From: Rhynchopus sp. YZ270_cl-10
Taxonomy: Eukaryota > Euglenozoa > Diplonemea > Diplonemida > Diplonemidae
Length of the DNA: 64,000 nt
Assembly: GCA_964035575.1 (NCBI GenBank)
Contig: OZ037899.1
Span: forward strand, 744,001 to 808,000
Direction of reading: 5' to 3'
The first letter of the stretch is position 1; each line of letters begins with the position of its first letter. Below the pieces are notes generated by a model, which was given only the letters and a program-made list of their open reading frames with translations, did not search any database and was not told the origin of the DNA. The position numbers and the translations under genes were made by a program. Below, one piece after another: positions 56,296-64,000 of the stretch.

Positions 56296-56460
56296 ATCTT
56301 GATAACAATAAAACTATAGCAGTGTTTTTCGCCAAATAGGGGTAAAAAAGCTGTTTGGCGCAAGGTGAAAGGAAGGGGAAATACTGTTATACAAGATCTG
56401 AAACGTTGGCTTTCTTTTTTTGTCTAGTTTCTTAATACACTATGTGTTAGGGAAAAAAAA
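56296..56460 (+). repeat. Dispersed repeat family B, copy 2
   Basis: Matches 11430-11665 through CCAAATAGGGGTAAAAA and GGGGAAATACTGTTATACAA, with an internal deletion. Confidence 0.7.
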
Positions 56461-56794
56461 ACAAAACAAAAAAAACCGGTCCTTTGATGTCATGTGTGGG
56501 TGTGTTTTTTATATCTTCCAAGCATAAAGGAAAATAGAATTGATGGAAGGTGTGTCTGCATTTTCTTTTTTATTTTTTTCTTTTTTTTTTTATATATTTC
56601 ACTCGGCATTGTTGATGGGAACATTTTTTTTTTTGTTGATCCCCTCCTCCTATGCTTTCAATTTATTGATTGCGTATGACATACTATGTTGAAAAACTTT
56701 CATTCAGTTTGTTTTATCATCCCCTCACACTCATGCAGCGAAAAAACACAACAAATTAGCAGAGCAACAAACGAAGAAGAAAAAAACACAGACA

Positions 56795-56862
56795 GTGGAG
56801 ATTGCACACAAAAACTGTGGCAACACAACCGAGGCAACCTACACTACTCCAACAATTTATCG
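56795..56862 (+). repeat. 64-nt dispersed repeat, copy 6
   Basis: GTGGAGATTGCACACAAAAA then CTGTGGCAACACAACC. The stem bases are kept and the loop is enlarged by A residues. Confidence 0.7.
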
Positions 56863-57382
56863 AAAAAAAAATAAATCATGCAAGAGTTGTTCACGTTTCA
56901 GCGATTGCGTTGTTTTCTTCAACAGCTTATTATTTGGTTTTAGGGGTTATCATTGAATCCTGGTTAAATCCTGGTCAAGCCGCTCGCGAAGCGCGCCCGG
57001 TACCCAACCGAGCTCAAGTTGGGGGGGCTTCGGTTTATTCACTTTGCCTTCTTTGTCATATCCTGAAGACATAGATTCTATTGTGCTCTTCCCCACTATA
57101 ACCTATGAAGAAGCGCAACACCGCCTCGAGATCAAGTAGGGCAAGAATGTTGTTTATCTTTTCAAGACGAATAACCCGCGGAGTGTCAGTGCCTGCGTCC
57201 CAGAGGCGTTTTGCACTATCAACTTCACTTTCAAGTTCTCTCCTTCGTTTCAACCTTTGCTGCAATCCCTTTCCTTTCCCCCCCTGCCCAGAGCGACTAA
57301 GGGATTGTGCTCCATTTTTGCTGGGCGGAGGGACCCCCAACCCCCCTCCCAACTGGACTAACCTGCGTCTCCAATTATCCTT

Positions 57383-57470
57383 GTAGGATCGCATGGTTGG
57401 GGGTCCACCCCGGTGCACCGGTCATGTACACAAAGTACAATGTTCACAGAAGAGGGCTTTGTATTTCATG
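57383..57470 (+). repeat. Dispersed repeat family D, copy 4
   Basis: GTAGGATCGCATGGTTGGGG, GGTGCACCGG, then GAGGGCTTTGTATTTCATGA. Confidence 0.65.
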
Positions 57471-57661
57471 ACAAAAATTTTTTTTTCACGGTGTGGGGGG
57501 GAGGACTGCGGTCAATTTTGCGGGTGGTAAATGGAGAAAAAAAGTGCGGTCGCTGTCGGTCGCCGGTGGTTATTACCTATTAGGAGAAAAGGTGCTCTTT
57601 GGGTAGATGTGTGTATATGAGACACGTTCATCTCTCAACTTTTCTTTTTTTTATTCCACAG

Positions 57662-58754
57662 TTAAATAAAGTATACGAAGGATTTGGCACTTTTAGCGTG
57701 ATTCTTTTTAATGATAATTTCACGCAGTGTTTTTTTCGCAAATAAAAACCACGCTAATTGAACTTTATTTCACGCATTTTCACTTTTTTTCACTGCAATT
57801 CCTTAGGAGCGTGATTTTATTTTTGTTTTTTTCACGCCAAAACAGGGGTTTTTTTTGGCGATAACTTCACGCTAAATTTTGGTACATCCTGCACCACCAC
57901 CCGCCTAAAAATTGAAAATTGCGATTTTTTTTTGCACTTTTCCCATTTTTTTTTTGTTACACACGCAACATGCCGAAGGATCTAAGCCGCAAACGGTCCT
58001 CCGACAAGAGATGGACGAGCGCTACAGTGGTTTTGTTGAAGGACTAGCATCGTCGACACCGTACGTCTGTGAATGGGACCGCTTTTGAAGGGATTCATTG
58101 GCAAGCCCAACGGTAAGCCCACGGAAGCCGACTTTGTTTTGTGCATAGTGCATCAAATCGTCGTCGTAATGGACAACGTTCAGTAAGCTGAGCAGTATAT
58201 TGGTGAGGAAGTATGGGGTGCAACTGCAAGACCAGTTTCCGCAGGCTCGTGTGTCTCTTGAAGCAACGCGAGACCGGCTACCGACACGACAGTCCAAGGC
58301 ACTCCGCACTTACGAAACTAGAAATCGACTCCTTCATTACCTATGAAGGCGAAGGACACACCACCCCCTTACTTCATTGTGAGGAAGGCGGTGGCTGACA
58401 TGATATTCTGTGATGGGCGGGGATCTACTGAATGTTTCTCGCTCTTGCATGAGAGCCATTTCCCGACCTCCCGCTAGCACCCGGGCCCAGTTTACCGGGT
58501 TTTTGCAGGTTCCCCCGCGGGGGGGTAACAGGGCTGGAGGGACCCTCCAGCCTTTTTTAGCCTCCCTCCAGCCCCTCAGGTACGCCAGCCCCCCCAGCTG
58601 GAGTCCCGCTAGCCTAGCTAGGGGTCCCGTGGGATTCCCGGTAGCGCTGGCGGGAGGGTAAGGAAAGCTACCCGGAGGGACACAAACTCGTTAGTTATTG
58701 CACAATAAATGAGTCACGCTAAAAGTGCCAAATCCTTTCGTATACTTTATTTAA
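57662..58754. mobile_element. Inverted-repeat element at TTAA, about 1.09 kb
   Basis: Both ends carry a nearly perfect 36-37 bp inverted repeat, ATAAAGTATACGAAGGATTT and onward GGCACTTTTAGCGTGA, and both abut TTAA (57662-57665, 58751-58754). TTAA duplication is the hallmark of piggyBac-type elements, though these termini do not start with the usual CCC. The interior has CACGC/GCGTGA-rich sequence (57690-57890), a minus-strand frame 58022-58309 without a recognised domain, and a GC-rich multi-hairpin block. Non-autonomous or decayed. Confidence 0.65.
58441..58680. repeat. GC-rich multi-hairpin block
   Basis: Inside an AT-rich element lies about 240 bp of GC-rich sequence with nested inverted repeats: GCTCT/AGAGC, ACCCGG/CCGGGT, CCCCC/GGGGG, GGCTGGAGGG/CCCTCCAGCC, plus an enclosing CCTCCCGCTAGC/GCTGGCGGGAGG pair (58477 and 58646). 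It could be a structured RNA, a recombination structure or a captured fragment. Not coding as far as I can see. Confidence 0.55.
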
Positions 58755-58767
58755 CGTGAAATAAAAT

Positions 58768-58945
58768 TACGTATTCAACGCCTTTTAGCGATTTTTTTTG
58801 CGATACTTCACTTATTTTTTTCCCAGGTTCGTGGATTCAATTTGCCTCGCTTCGCTCGGCAAATTAACTACCACTCGCCTGGGAAAAAAATGCGTGAAGT
58901 TATCGCAAAAAAAAACCACGCTAAAAGGCGTTGAATAAATAGTTA
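58768..58945. mobile_element. Foldback/MITE-like element beside the TTAA element
   Basis: TTCAACGCCTTTTAGCG at the left is mirrored by CGCTAAAAGGCGTTGAA at the right. Inner segments GCGATACTTCAC and GTGAAGTTATCGC also pair. The turn contains GCCTCGCTTCGCTCGGC. The CGCTAAAA and GCGTGAA motifs resemble the subterminal part of the adjacent element, suggesting kinship. Confidence 0.6.
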
Positions 58946-59380
58946 TTTTTTACTTTGTCGAGAATTTTTTGGGGAAAAAAAAAATATAAACGCTCCCCCT
59001 TTTTTCAAATATTCCTGCTTTGCGACCTCCCCTCGTGGTATCCATGTCAATGAAGTGCTTTATGGGGGGTTCGATGGGGGAAAACAGTACCCCTGCGTAC
59101 AGTACGTCTCCAAAAGGGCATATCGATACCTTTACGGTTTCTCGTCCGCGCCAGGGGGGGTGATCCCAGTAGACGATGTCATCGCGGCCACAGCCCCCCT
59201 GCACAAAAAAAAAAGCATGCTAAAACGTTCCACATGAAAAGCGATGTGTTTTTGCACCTTTCAACTTTTCTCTTCTCCCCCACCATTTACCCCCTACCCA
59301 GTTTTCAATTTTTCTTTTGTTTCTCTACACACAACCCCTCCCCCCTCTTGCATTCTCATCCCATTTTCTTAGCTTTTACA

Positions 59381-60715
59381 ATGGGGGTTGGTTCAAGTCG
59401 AGACGAGGTTGTTCGTCGTGACTGTGGTGTAAGGCATGATATGCAACAGAGTGGACTTGCGATAGAATCGAAAGGCCGCGTTCGCTGCCTTTGCGCCTGC
59501 ACACAGTCTGGGGTGGTGCTTGCTTCTGTAGGCACTGATGTGCATTCTTGGACGCTCGACGGAGTCTTCTTCCGTTCCTTCAACATCGGCTATGCCACTA
59601 GCTGTTTGACAGAATCGCCTGGAGGGGAGTTCTTTTATGCAGGAGTAGACGAGGATGCGGCAAGATTAGTTGCGAGGGTGAGGCTGACGAAACGCACTGC
59701 ATTGGCCCCTTTCGAACGGCAAGAGGATGGGGAGGAGCAATTTCTCAAATTCTATACGATAGAGGCAACAGAAGAGCACACAGAGACCCCGCTGTTATCT
59801 CTTTTACGGCCGTACGTCGTAACCGAGGCTGTCACACGGATTGCGTTTTATGAAGAAGAAACCGCGCTTCTCTGTTGCGCACCGCATGTTGTCTTATATG
59901 ATTTCGCCACCTCCACTTCGCTCCGTCAGTTTCACAATGCGTATCCCTCCGAATCTTCCCCTTTTGATATTTATCTTCCAAGTGTAGGGCGATCATTTCT
60001 ACGACATCCTTGCATTTTCAGCGCACTTCGACAGCGGATCTACTCCTCCAACATCATTTCCGGCAAACAAGAGGTGCTCACCTTGAACCTCGCCATGGAA
60101 GCAATAGGGGTGTTGAAGGTGGTCGGGAATGCATTGGTTCTTGGTGTCGGGGGTGAGGTTGTGAAGTACAATTTGCTGGCGTCACAGTGTGTATGGAGGG
60201 CACGGTGCGAGGGGATAGTACGCAACGTGTTGGATGGAGGGGGGTTGCTGTATGTGGTGTCAGAGAAGAGCCGTGCGGTGGAGGTTCTATCACGAAAGAC
60301 AGGGCGGAGGGTGGGGCGCTACACTACGTCCTTCACCCCGCTTCTACCAGCATCACTGCAGATCCTCCAACGATACCTCTTCCTTGCCGATCTTCCTCAT
60401 GCAGGGCATGGCTTTAAGACTCTCATTAAGAGATTCGACCTAGCTACGTGGTTCGTACACAGCCCCTGGATCCCGCATCTCCCTGAAGGACCAGGGTATC
60501 CTGATGTAACACCTTCCCGTCCCCCTTTGATGGATGCAGTGCTGTGTGTAGGGCAGCTTGCAGTGGAAATTTCGCAACCCAAAACTGAGCTAAGAATTGG
60601 CGACAATGAGTCGCTTTTGCAGGAGGAAGGGGAGGGGGAGGAAGAGGAGGAGGAGGAGGGGGAGGGGGTTGCAGGTCCTGTGCGGAAAGTGTTTTTGACG
60701 CAAGGGGAGATCTGA
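59381..60715 (+). CDS. WD40-like beta-propeller protein, possible N-myristoylation
   Basis: 444 residues from the ATG at 59381, preceded by CAACTTTTCTCTTCTCCCCC about 115 bp upstream. The N-terminus MGVGSSRDE fits a myristoylation signal (Gly2, Ser6 as counted with Met1), which would place the protein on membranes. Strand-rich repeats such as RVRCLCACTQSGVVLASVGT, VHSWTLDGVFFRSFNIGYAT, ALLCCAPHVVLYDFAT and LVLGVGGEVVKYNLLASQ suggest a degenerate WD40-type propeller. The C-terminus is a Glu/Gly-rich acidic tract followed by a short basic end. No catalytic motif is seen and the family is not certain. Confidence 0.7.
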   Translation: MGVGSSRDEVVRRDCGVRHDMQQSGLAIESKGRVRCLCACTQSGVVLASVGTDVHSWTLDGVFFRSFNIGYATSCLTESPGGEFFYAGVDEDAARLVARVRLTKRTALAPFERQEDGEEQFLKFYTIEATEEHTETPLLSLLRPYVVTEAVTRIAFYEEETALLCCAPHVVLYDFATSTSLRQFHNAYPSESSPFDIYLPSVGRSFLRHPCIFSALRQRIYSSNIISGKQEVLTLNLAMEAIGVLKVVGNALVLGVGGEVVKYNLLASQCVWRARCEGIVRNVLDGGGLLYVVSEKSRAVEVLSRKTGRRVGRYTTSFTPLLPASLQILQRYLFLADLPHAGHGFKTLIKRFDLATWFVHSPWIPHLPEGPGYPDVTPSRPPLMDAVLCVGQLAVEISQPKTELRIGDNESLLQEEGEGEEEEEEEGEGVAGPVRKVFLTQGEI

Positions 60716-61119
60716 TGGGAGATATAGAGAACAACCTAAAGAAGACCGAGGGGGCGAGCAGCGCAAGCGATGAAAAAGGTGATACACTGAGAGGAAGGGG
60801 CACCTATTTATCTCGAAAAAATGGCGACGATGAAGGCGGGGGCGAATGTGGTAGGCTGAAACAACCCGGGAGGAGGAGGAGGAGGAGGAGGGTTTTTGAA
60901 GCTAGGGGATGTGTGTGTGTGTGTGTGTGGGAGGAGGGGAGGGGGAGGGTGGATCTGTCCTCGAGGAAAACCACTGTTCCCAGTGGGAGAGAGGAGGTGT
61001 GGCTGTGTGTGTGTCTTTTCTCATTTCAGTTTTGACAACCAAAAGTGGAATTGTGTTTTGGTGGATGGGGGTGTCCGGAAAGATAAAAAAGACCAGTCTT
61101 TATTCTTTGCTCAAAGTCA
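60716..61119. other. 3' flank with GT and GGA microsatellites
   Basis: Directly after the stop codon lie GGAGGAGGAGG (60870-60890) and GTGTGTGTGTGTGTGTGTG (60909-60929) tracts. An overlapping ATG frame of 106 codons spans them but is low complexity and unlikely to be a gene. Confidence 0.5.
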
Positions 61120-61930
61120 AACAAGTATGTGTTGAGAAAAAGCCCCCCCCCCCCTAACCAAAAACAAACCCGATGTGAAGTAAAACGTACGGGGGAGGAG
61201 AAACACACGCCAAGCCATTGTGGAGGCGTCCTTGGCGTCGCCCGCCTTCACCGGGATCTGGCGGCGGCGTTCCTCCAAGAGGGAGTGGCGATCATTCGCC
61301 TCGAGATCAAACCAACGGACATGATCATAGATCATGTCCCTGGGATCGTGGGATTTTGATGCTTGGGGTTTTTCCGGTTCAGCCAAGTCGATGTCGTCGT
61401 CATCCGCCAATGAGGAGGCCCCCCCCACAGAGAGAGGTCCTGTTCCGACAACCCCGCAGGGTTTGCGCTTGAAAGTGACCCGTGTGGGTTTTCCAGGAAG
61501 GACGGGGGGATGCATCTACGTCGGGCAGGTCGCTTTTTGGTACACTCCCCTTGAGGACGAAAGGTATTCCGGCTTCTCCATCACCGTGCGTGAACACTTC
61601 GTCGCTGGTGTAACGGCGGATCGTTGCCAAGAAGAGCACCACTCTCTGGATGCGGACATTCCCCCAATCCTCCACCGCAGTGCTTGACATCCGTGCCACG
61701 GCGTTCTTCAGCACCGCTTCCCTGTCTTTTTCGGTTTCAGCCTCCCCTGTCGGGGCTTCAGCGGTCTCGAGGGCATATTTCCCCGGGAGGCGCGAGTCGC
61801 GGTACGCCGTCACGACGACCTGCGGAACTTCGCCGGTGTTTAGCACCTCACTCAGTTCCCTAGACCTCTTAAAGGAATATTGTTGTTCTGGTTCCAGGTC
61901 ATACATCGTGGAAAACGTACGGAGAAACAC
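61120..61930 (-). other. Unresolved minus-strand coding-like locus
   Basis: Two overlapping minus-strand frames in different phases look coding. The upstream one includes MYDLEPEQQYSFKRSRELSE and VVVTAYRDSRLPGKYALETA; the downstream one includes GKPTRVTFKRKPCGVVGTGP, an acidic patch DDDDIDLAEPE and RWFDLEANDRHSLLEERRRQ. They may be one gene whose frames do not connect directly, two exons, or a decayed gene. TTTTTTGATTCCCTAG on the minus strand upstream could be an acceptor. No domain is recognised. It is the only sizeable minus-strand candidate in the window. Confidence 0.4.
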
Positions 61931-62357
61931 ACCGACTAGGGAATCAAAAATTGAAAATCCTGATGAAGGAGGTGTTGTTTATTCCCGGTCCCCTTCCAAC
62001 CTTACCGAAAGTAAGTGGTAGAAAATATCAAAAAGTGAGAGGAATTGTCGCTATTATTTGTATGTCTTTTTATCCCCCCAATCCGCAGCAAAGCTGCTCA
62101 AACAAGTTTGATTGTGATGAGAAAAAGCTAAGAGCGGAAGAGTGGGATGTACCCTAGCCTATGATGGGGGTCTGCATGGAGTCGATTTGCATATTTTTTT
62201 TTTTTACAGACTCACGGTATTTTCATAGAACAAAAAACGATATCATGATCGTGAATTGAGGACTATTGCTGTCGGCTGTATCTACCCACCTTCTTCTTCT
62301 ACAGGTCCAAAAAAAAACGTACACTTTAGATTGACATCAAACACAAAAAAACACAAA
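61931..62357. other. Spacer before the small two-exon gene
   Basis: No gene recognised. An acceptor-like CTTCTTCTTCTACAG lies at 62291-62305, about 55 bp before the next start codon. Confidence 0.4.
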
Positions 62358-62695
62358 ATGGCGAATATGGATGCTGACAATCTGGACAGCATATTTGGGG
62401 CTAAGGTATGTACCATTTTTTTTTTTTTAGACAATTTTTTTTTTTCTAACTTTCAAAAATCATAATACAGTTTGATGAGGAGCGAAGATGCAAGGTGGTG
62501 CAAGCAATGCGTAATGACGTCAACTTTGAACGCAACGTGAACGAATTCATCCTTGCCCGCGATCCGACCCTGGGGAAGGAACCCCTGCGCGTCCTGCGCG
62601 AGAAGATGTACCTGCAGCTCTCCCTCCAGGCAGACCAGGAGAAGCTTGGCGAGATCACAGCCGCAACACGACCGCTTCCTCGGAAGAAGTCGTAG
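62358..62695 (+). CDS. Small two-exon protein, 90 residues, unrecognised
   Basis: Exon 1 (62358-62405, MANMDADNLDSIFGAK) and exon 2 (62471-62695) join in phase 0 across a 65 nt intron with a GTATGT donor, a T-rich tract and an AATACAG acceptor. The product is charged and mostly helical (FDEERRCKVVQAMRNDVNFE, LRVLREKMYLQLSLQADQEK), ending in a basic PLPRKKS. Size and style resemble small subunits of larger complexes, but I do not recognise it. The clean phase and strong splice signals make a real gene likely. Confidence 0.65.
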
Positions 62696-63607
62696 GGGTA
62701 GGTTGCGACTCACTGCAGAACGCCGTTATGCTGGAAAGCGGCTATTTGGCGCAACAGCTAGGGCCCTTAGGTGATGTGATCCCCTTAGCGATGTTGTGGA
62801 TGGAGAAGAAAAGAAAAGCGTATAGTGGAGCTCATCCTCGGGGGTGTGTCTACACAATTACGGCTAAGTTTTCAAAACAAAAAAAAAAAAAAACGGTAAC
62901 CACGAAACGGTGATAGGCAAGAAGTGTGCTCGAGGTGGCAGGTCCCGTTGTCAGATTATCAAAAAAAAAGAAGAAGGGAAAAAAAGGAAGAACGAAAAAA
63001 AAAAAAAAAATGAAAGAAGAGGTGTGCTAGTCAGACCAGAGTTTCCTTAGTTCTCATCTCTTGTCTGTAGTTTCCCTAGCCCATTTTTTGGGGGTGGTGA
63101 TTTTGAGTGCAGAACCCACCTGGTGGAGTGATAGTCGATTCATGCAAAAAAATGAAAAAAGAAATAGTTGTTCCTTTGTCTGCAGCCACGACAAATTCCC
63201 ACTCACACGACGCCTCATGACATGTGGTTTTTTGACGTGTCATTATGACATGGGTACGTGTTGGTACATGTCGTTCTCTGTACAGAACACACTTTTCCAT
63301 GGTTTTGTTCTAACCCCCCCTCGGGTGAGCCTCAACAAACCTTAGAACAGTGTCTGTTCTGTACAGAGAACGACACAAACCAACACGTACCACATCTCAC
63401 AATGACATATGTCACCGTTTTCCCCATGCCATTCTGACATTTCACGCTGACATGTCGTCATGTACCCCTCTTTTTCTCACAAACAAACCCAGGTGCTTTA
63501 TTGCATTTTTTACACTCTCAAACTCTCGAGGCACAGCTTCGTTAAGTATATCTTACCAACTTTTCTCTCCCCCCTCACCTGCCCCCTTCTCTTCTCTTTC
63601 CTTTACA
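62696..63607. other. Spacer with foldback element
   Basis: A-rich runs (62880-63010), the foldback at 63220-63425, and a leader with ATATCTTACCAACTTTTCTC (63547) about 50 bp before the next start codon. No gene seen. Confidence 0.5.
63220..63425. mobile_element. Foldback element with TGACATG-rich arms
   Basis: GTACGTGTTGGTACATGTCG and CTCTGTACAGAACAC in the left arm pair with GTGTCTGTTCTGTACAGAG and CAACACGTAC in the right arm. GTTCTAA/TTAGAAC closes the turn at 63306-63357. Outer sequence (CATGACATGTGG and GACATATGTCA-type) extends the pairing weakly. Confidence 0.65.
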
Positions 63608-64000
63608 ATGCCCGGCAAGAAGAAGGCTGCAACGAAGGCGGCAAGCTCCTCTTCCTCCTCCTCCTCTTCCTCTTCAGCCTCCTCCGACGACACATCGCTG
63701 TACTCATGCAGCACAGAGTCCAGCAGCGAGGAGTCATCTTCTGTGACATCGTACTCTACACCTAAGAAGCGCCGTGCCCCCGCAAAGCGTGCGAAGCCTG
63801 CCGCTAAGAAGGCTGTAGCGAAGGGTGCTCGCAAGCCTGCAGGGAAGCTTGCAGGGAAGGCGGGTGGGGTGGGGAGGGGTGCAGTCCCGCAGCGTGTGAG
63901 GGTCAAACGGCGCAGGGCGGGGTCCGGGGTTGCACACTCAGTTGTACGCAACTTTGCGAAGTGGTTGGTCTGTGGTGATGCAATCCTGAAGCGTATCGGT
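63608..64000 (+). CDS. Basic Ser/Lys-rich nuclear protein, 5' part (runs off window)
   Basis: Open from ATG 63608 to the end of the window (131 codons, no stop). It starts MPGKKKAATKAA, then a polyserine tract, an acidic/Ser block (SSDDTSLYSCSTESSSEESS), then a histone-tail-like run rich in Lys, Arg, Ala and Pro (TPKKRRAPAKRAKPAAKKAV). A more globular start (GVAHSVVRNFAKWLVCGDAI) is cut by the window edge. A chromatin or nucleolar protein, or a histone variant with a long tail, is plausible; the fold lies beyond the window. The leader has a TTCTCTCCCCCCTCACC pyrimidine tract. Confidence 0.6.
   Translation, partial: MPGKKKAATKAASSSSSSSSSSSASSDDTSLYSCSTESSSEESSSVTSYSTPKKRRAPAKRAKPAAKKAVAKGARKPAGKLAGKAGGVGRGAVPQRVRVKRRRAGSGVAHSVVRNFAKWLVCGDAILKRIG

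Larger units (their letters stand above)
55300..57660. other. AT-rich spacer with repeats B, D and 64-nt
   Basis: Homopolymer-rich DNA with family B (56296-56460), the sixth 64-nt repeat (56795-56862) and family D (57383-57470). On the minus strand, 57056-57380 is open with a helical, charged frame (RRRELESEVDSAKRLWDAGT) that might be a gene fragment; it runs into a dispersed repeat and has no recognised domain. Confidence 0.45.

Noticed and set aside
60715-61035. 106-codon frame directly after the beta-propeller gene
   Set aside because: Spans GGA and GT microsatellites, low complexity; more likely 3' untranslated sequence.
1-64000. tRNA, rRNA or spliceosomal RNA genes
   Set aside because: No A/B box pair with cloverleaf potential, no rRNA core and no U-snRNA hallmark sequence was recognised by eye; a covariance-model scan would be decisive.

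Overview
The window is nuclear DNA of an intron-bearing microbial eukaryote. The clearest protein is a DNA polymerase alpha catalytic subunit. Several genes are interrupted by short introns with GTATG-type donors and YAG acceptors that rejoin in phase. Coding sequence is GC-rich, while spacers are AT-rich, full of homopolymers and crowded with short inverted-repeat elements. All well-supported genes lie on the + strand. The lineage cannot be fixed from this sequence. A free-living heterotrophic flagellate is my guess, based on Kelch and ankyrin families, a secreted polysaccharide oxygenase and secreted binding proteins.

Layout. 1-3065: an element with TTATAACGTTAT-rich inverted ends and a large palindrome. 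3066-5401: a four-exon Kelch-repeat gene. 5402-17900: a nested repeat island with no convincing gene (heptamer, pentamer and decamer tandem arrays, several inverted-repeat elements, a recurring GCGCCGCAGGC motif). 17945-28710: a tandem array of three three-exon genes for a P-loop NTPase of Crinkler/RHS type; the middle copy looks broken, and two spacers carry a 186-187 bp MITE whose empty site is visible in the third. 28801-32413: two almost identical genes for a secreted family-3 solute-binding-like protein, separated by a 706 bp near-perfect foldback element with a 5 bp target duplication. 33717-43051: an unrecognised 478-residue gene, a secreted AA10 (CBP21-like) lytic polysaccharide monooxygenase with CBM1-like modules, and POLA1. 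44437-46505: a C2H2 zinc-finger protein and an ankyrin protein. 48018-55299: three ubiquitin-like/ankyrin paralogues, two of them mosaics. 49245-52687 and 55300-59380: mobile-element-rich spacers. 59381-64000: a beta-propeller-like protein, an unresolved minus-strand locus, a small two-exon gene and the start of a basic nuclear protein.

The most unusual signal is a 98-nt block present five times with no base differences. Four copies lie on the same strand 54-189 bp upstream of four unrelated genes, although the flanks of some copies have diverged. It can fold into three consecutive hairpins and is also open for 33 codons. It may be a structured RNA, a shared 5' leader or promoter module, or a small exon. 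A second family of about 64 nt, with six copies, also looks foldable. Functionally, the LPMO and the solute-binding-like proteins fit extracellular feeding. The NTPase array and the Ubl-ankyrin family are expanding and homogenising by duplication and conversion.
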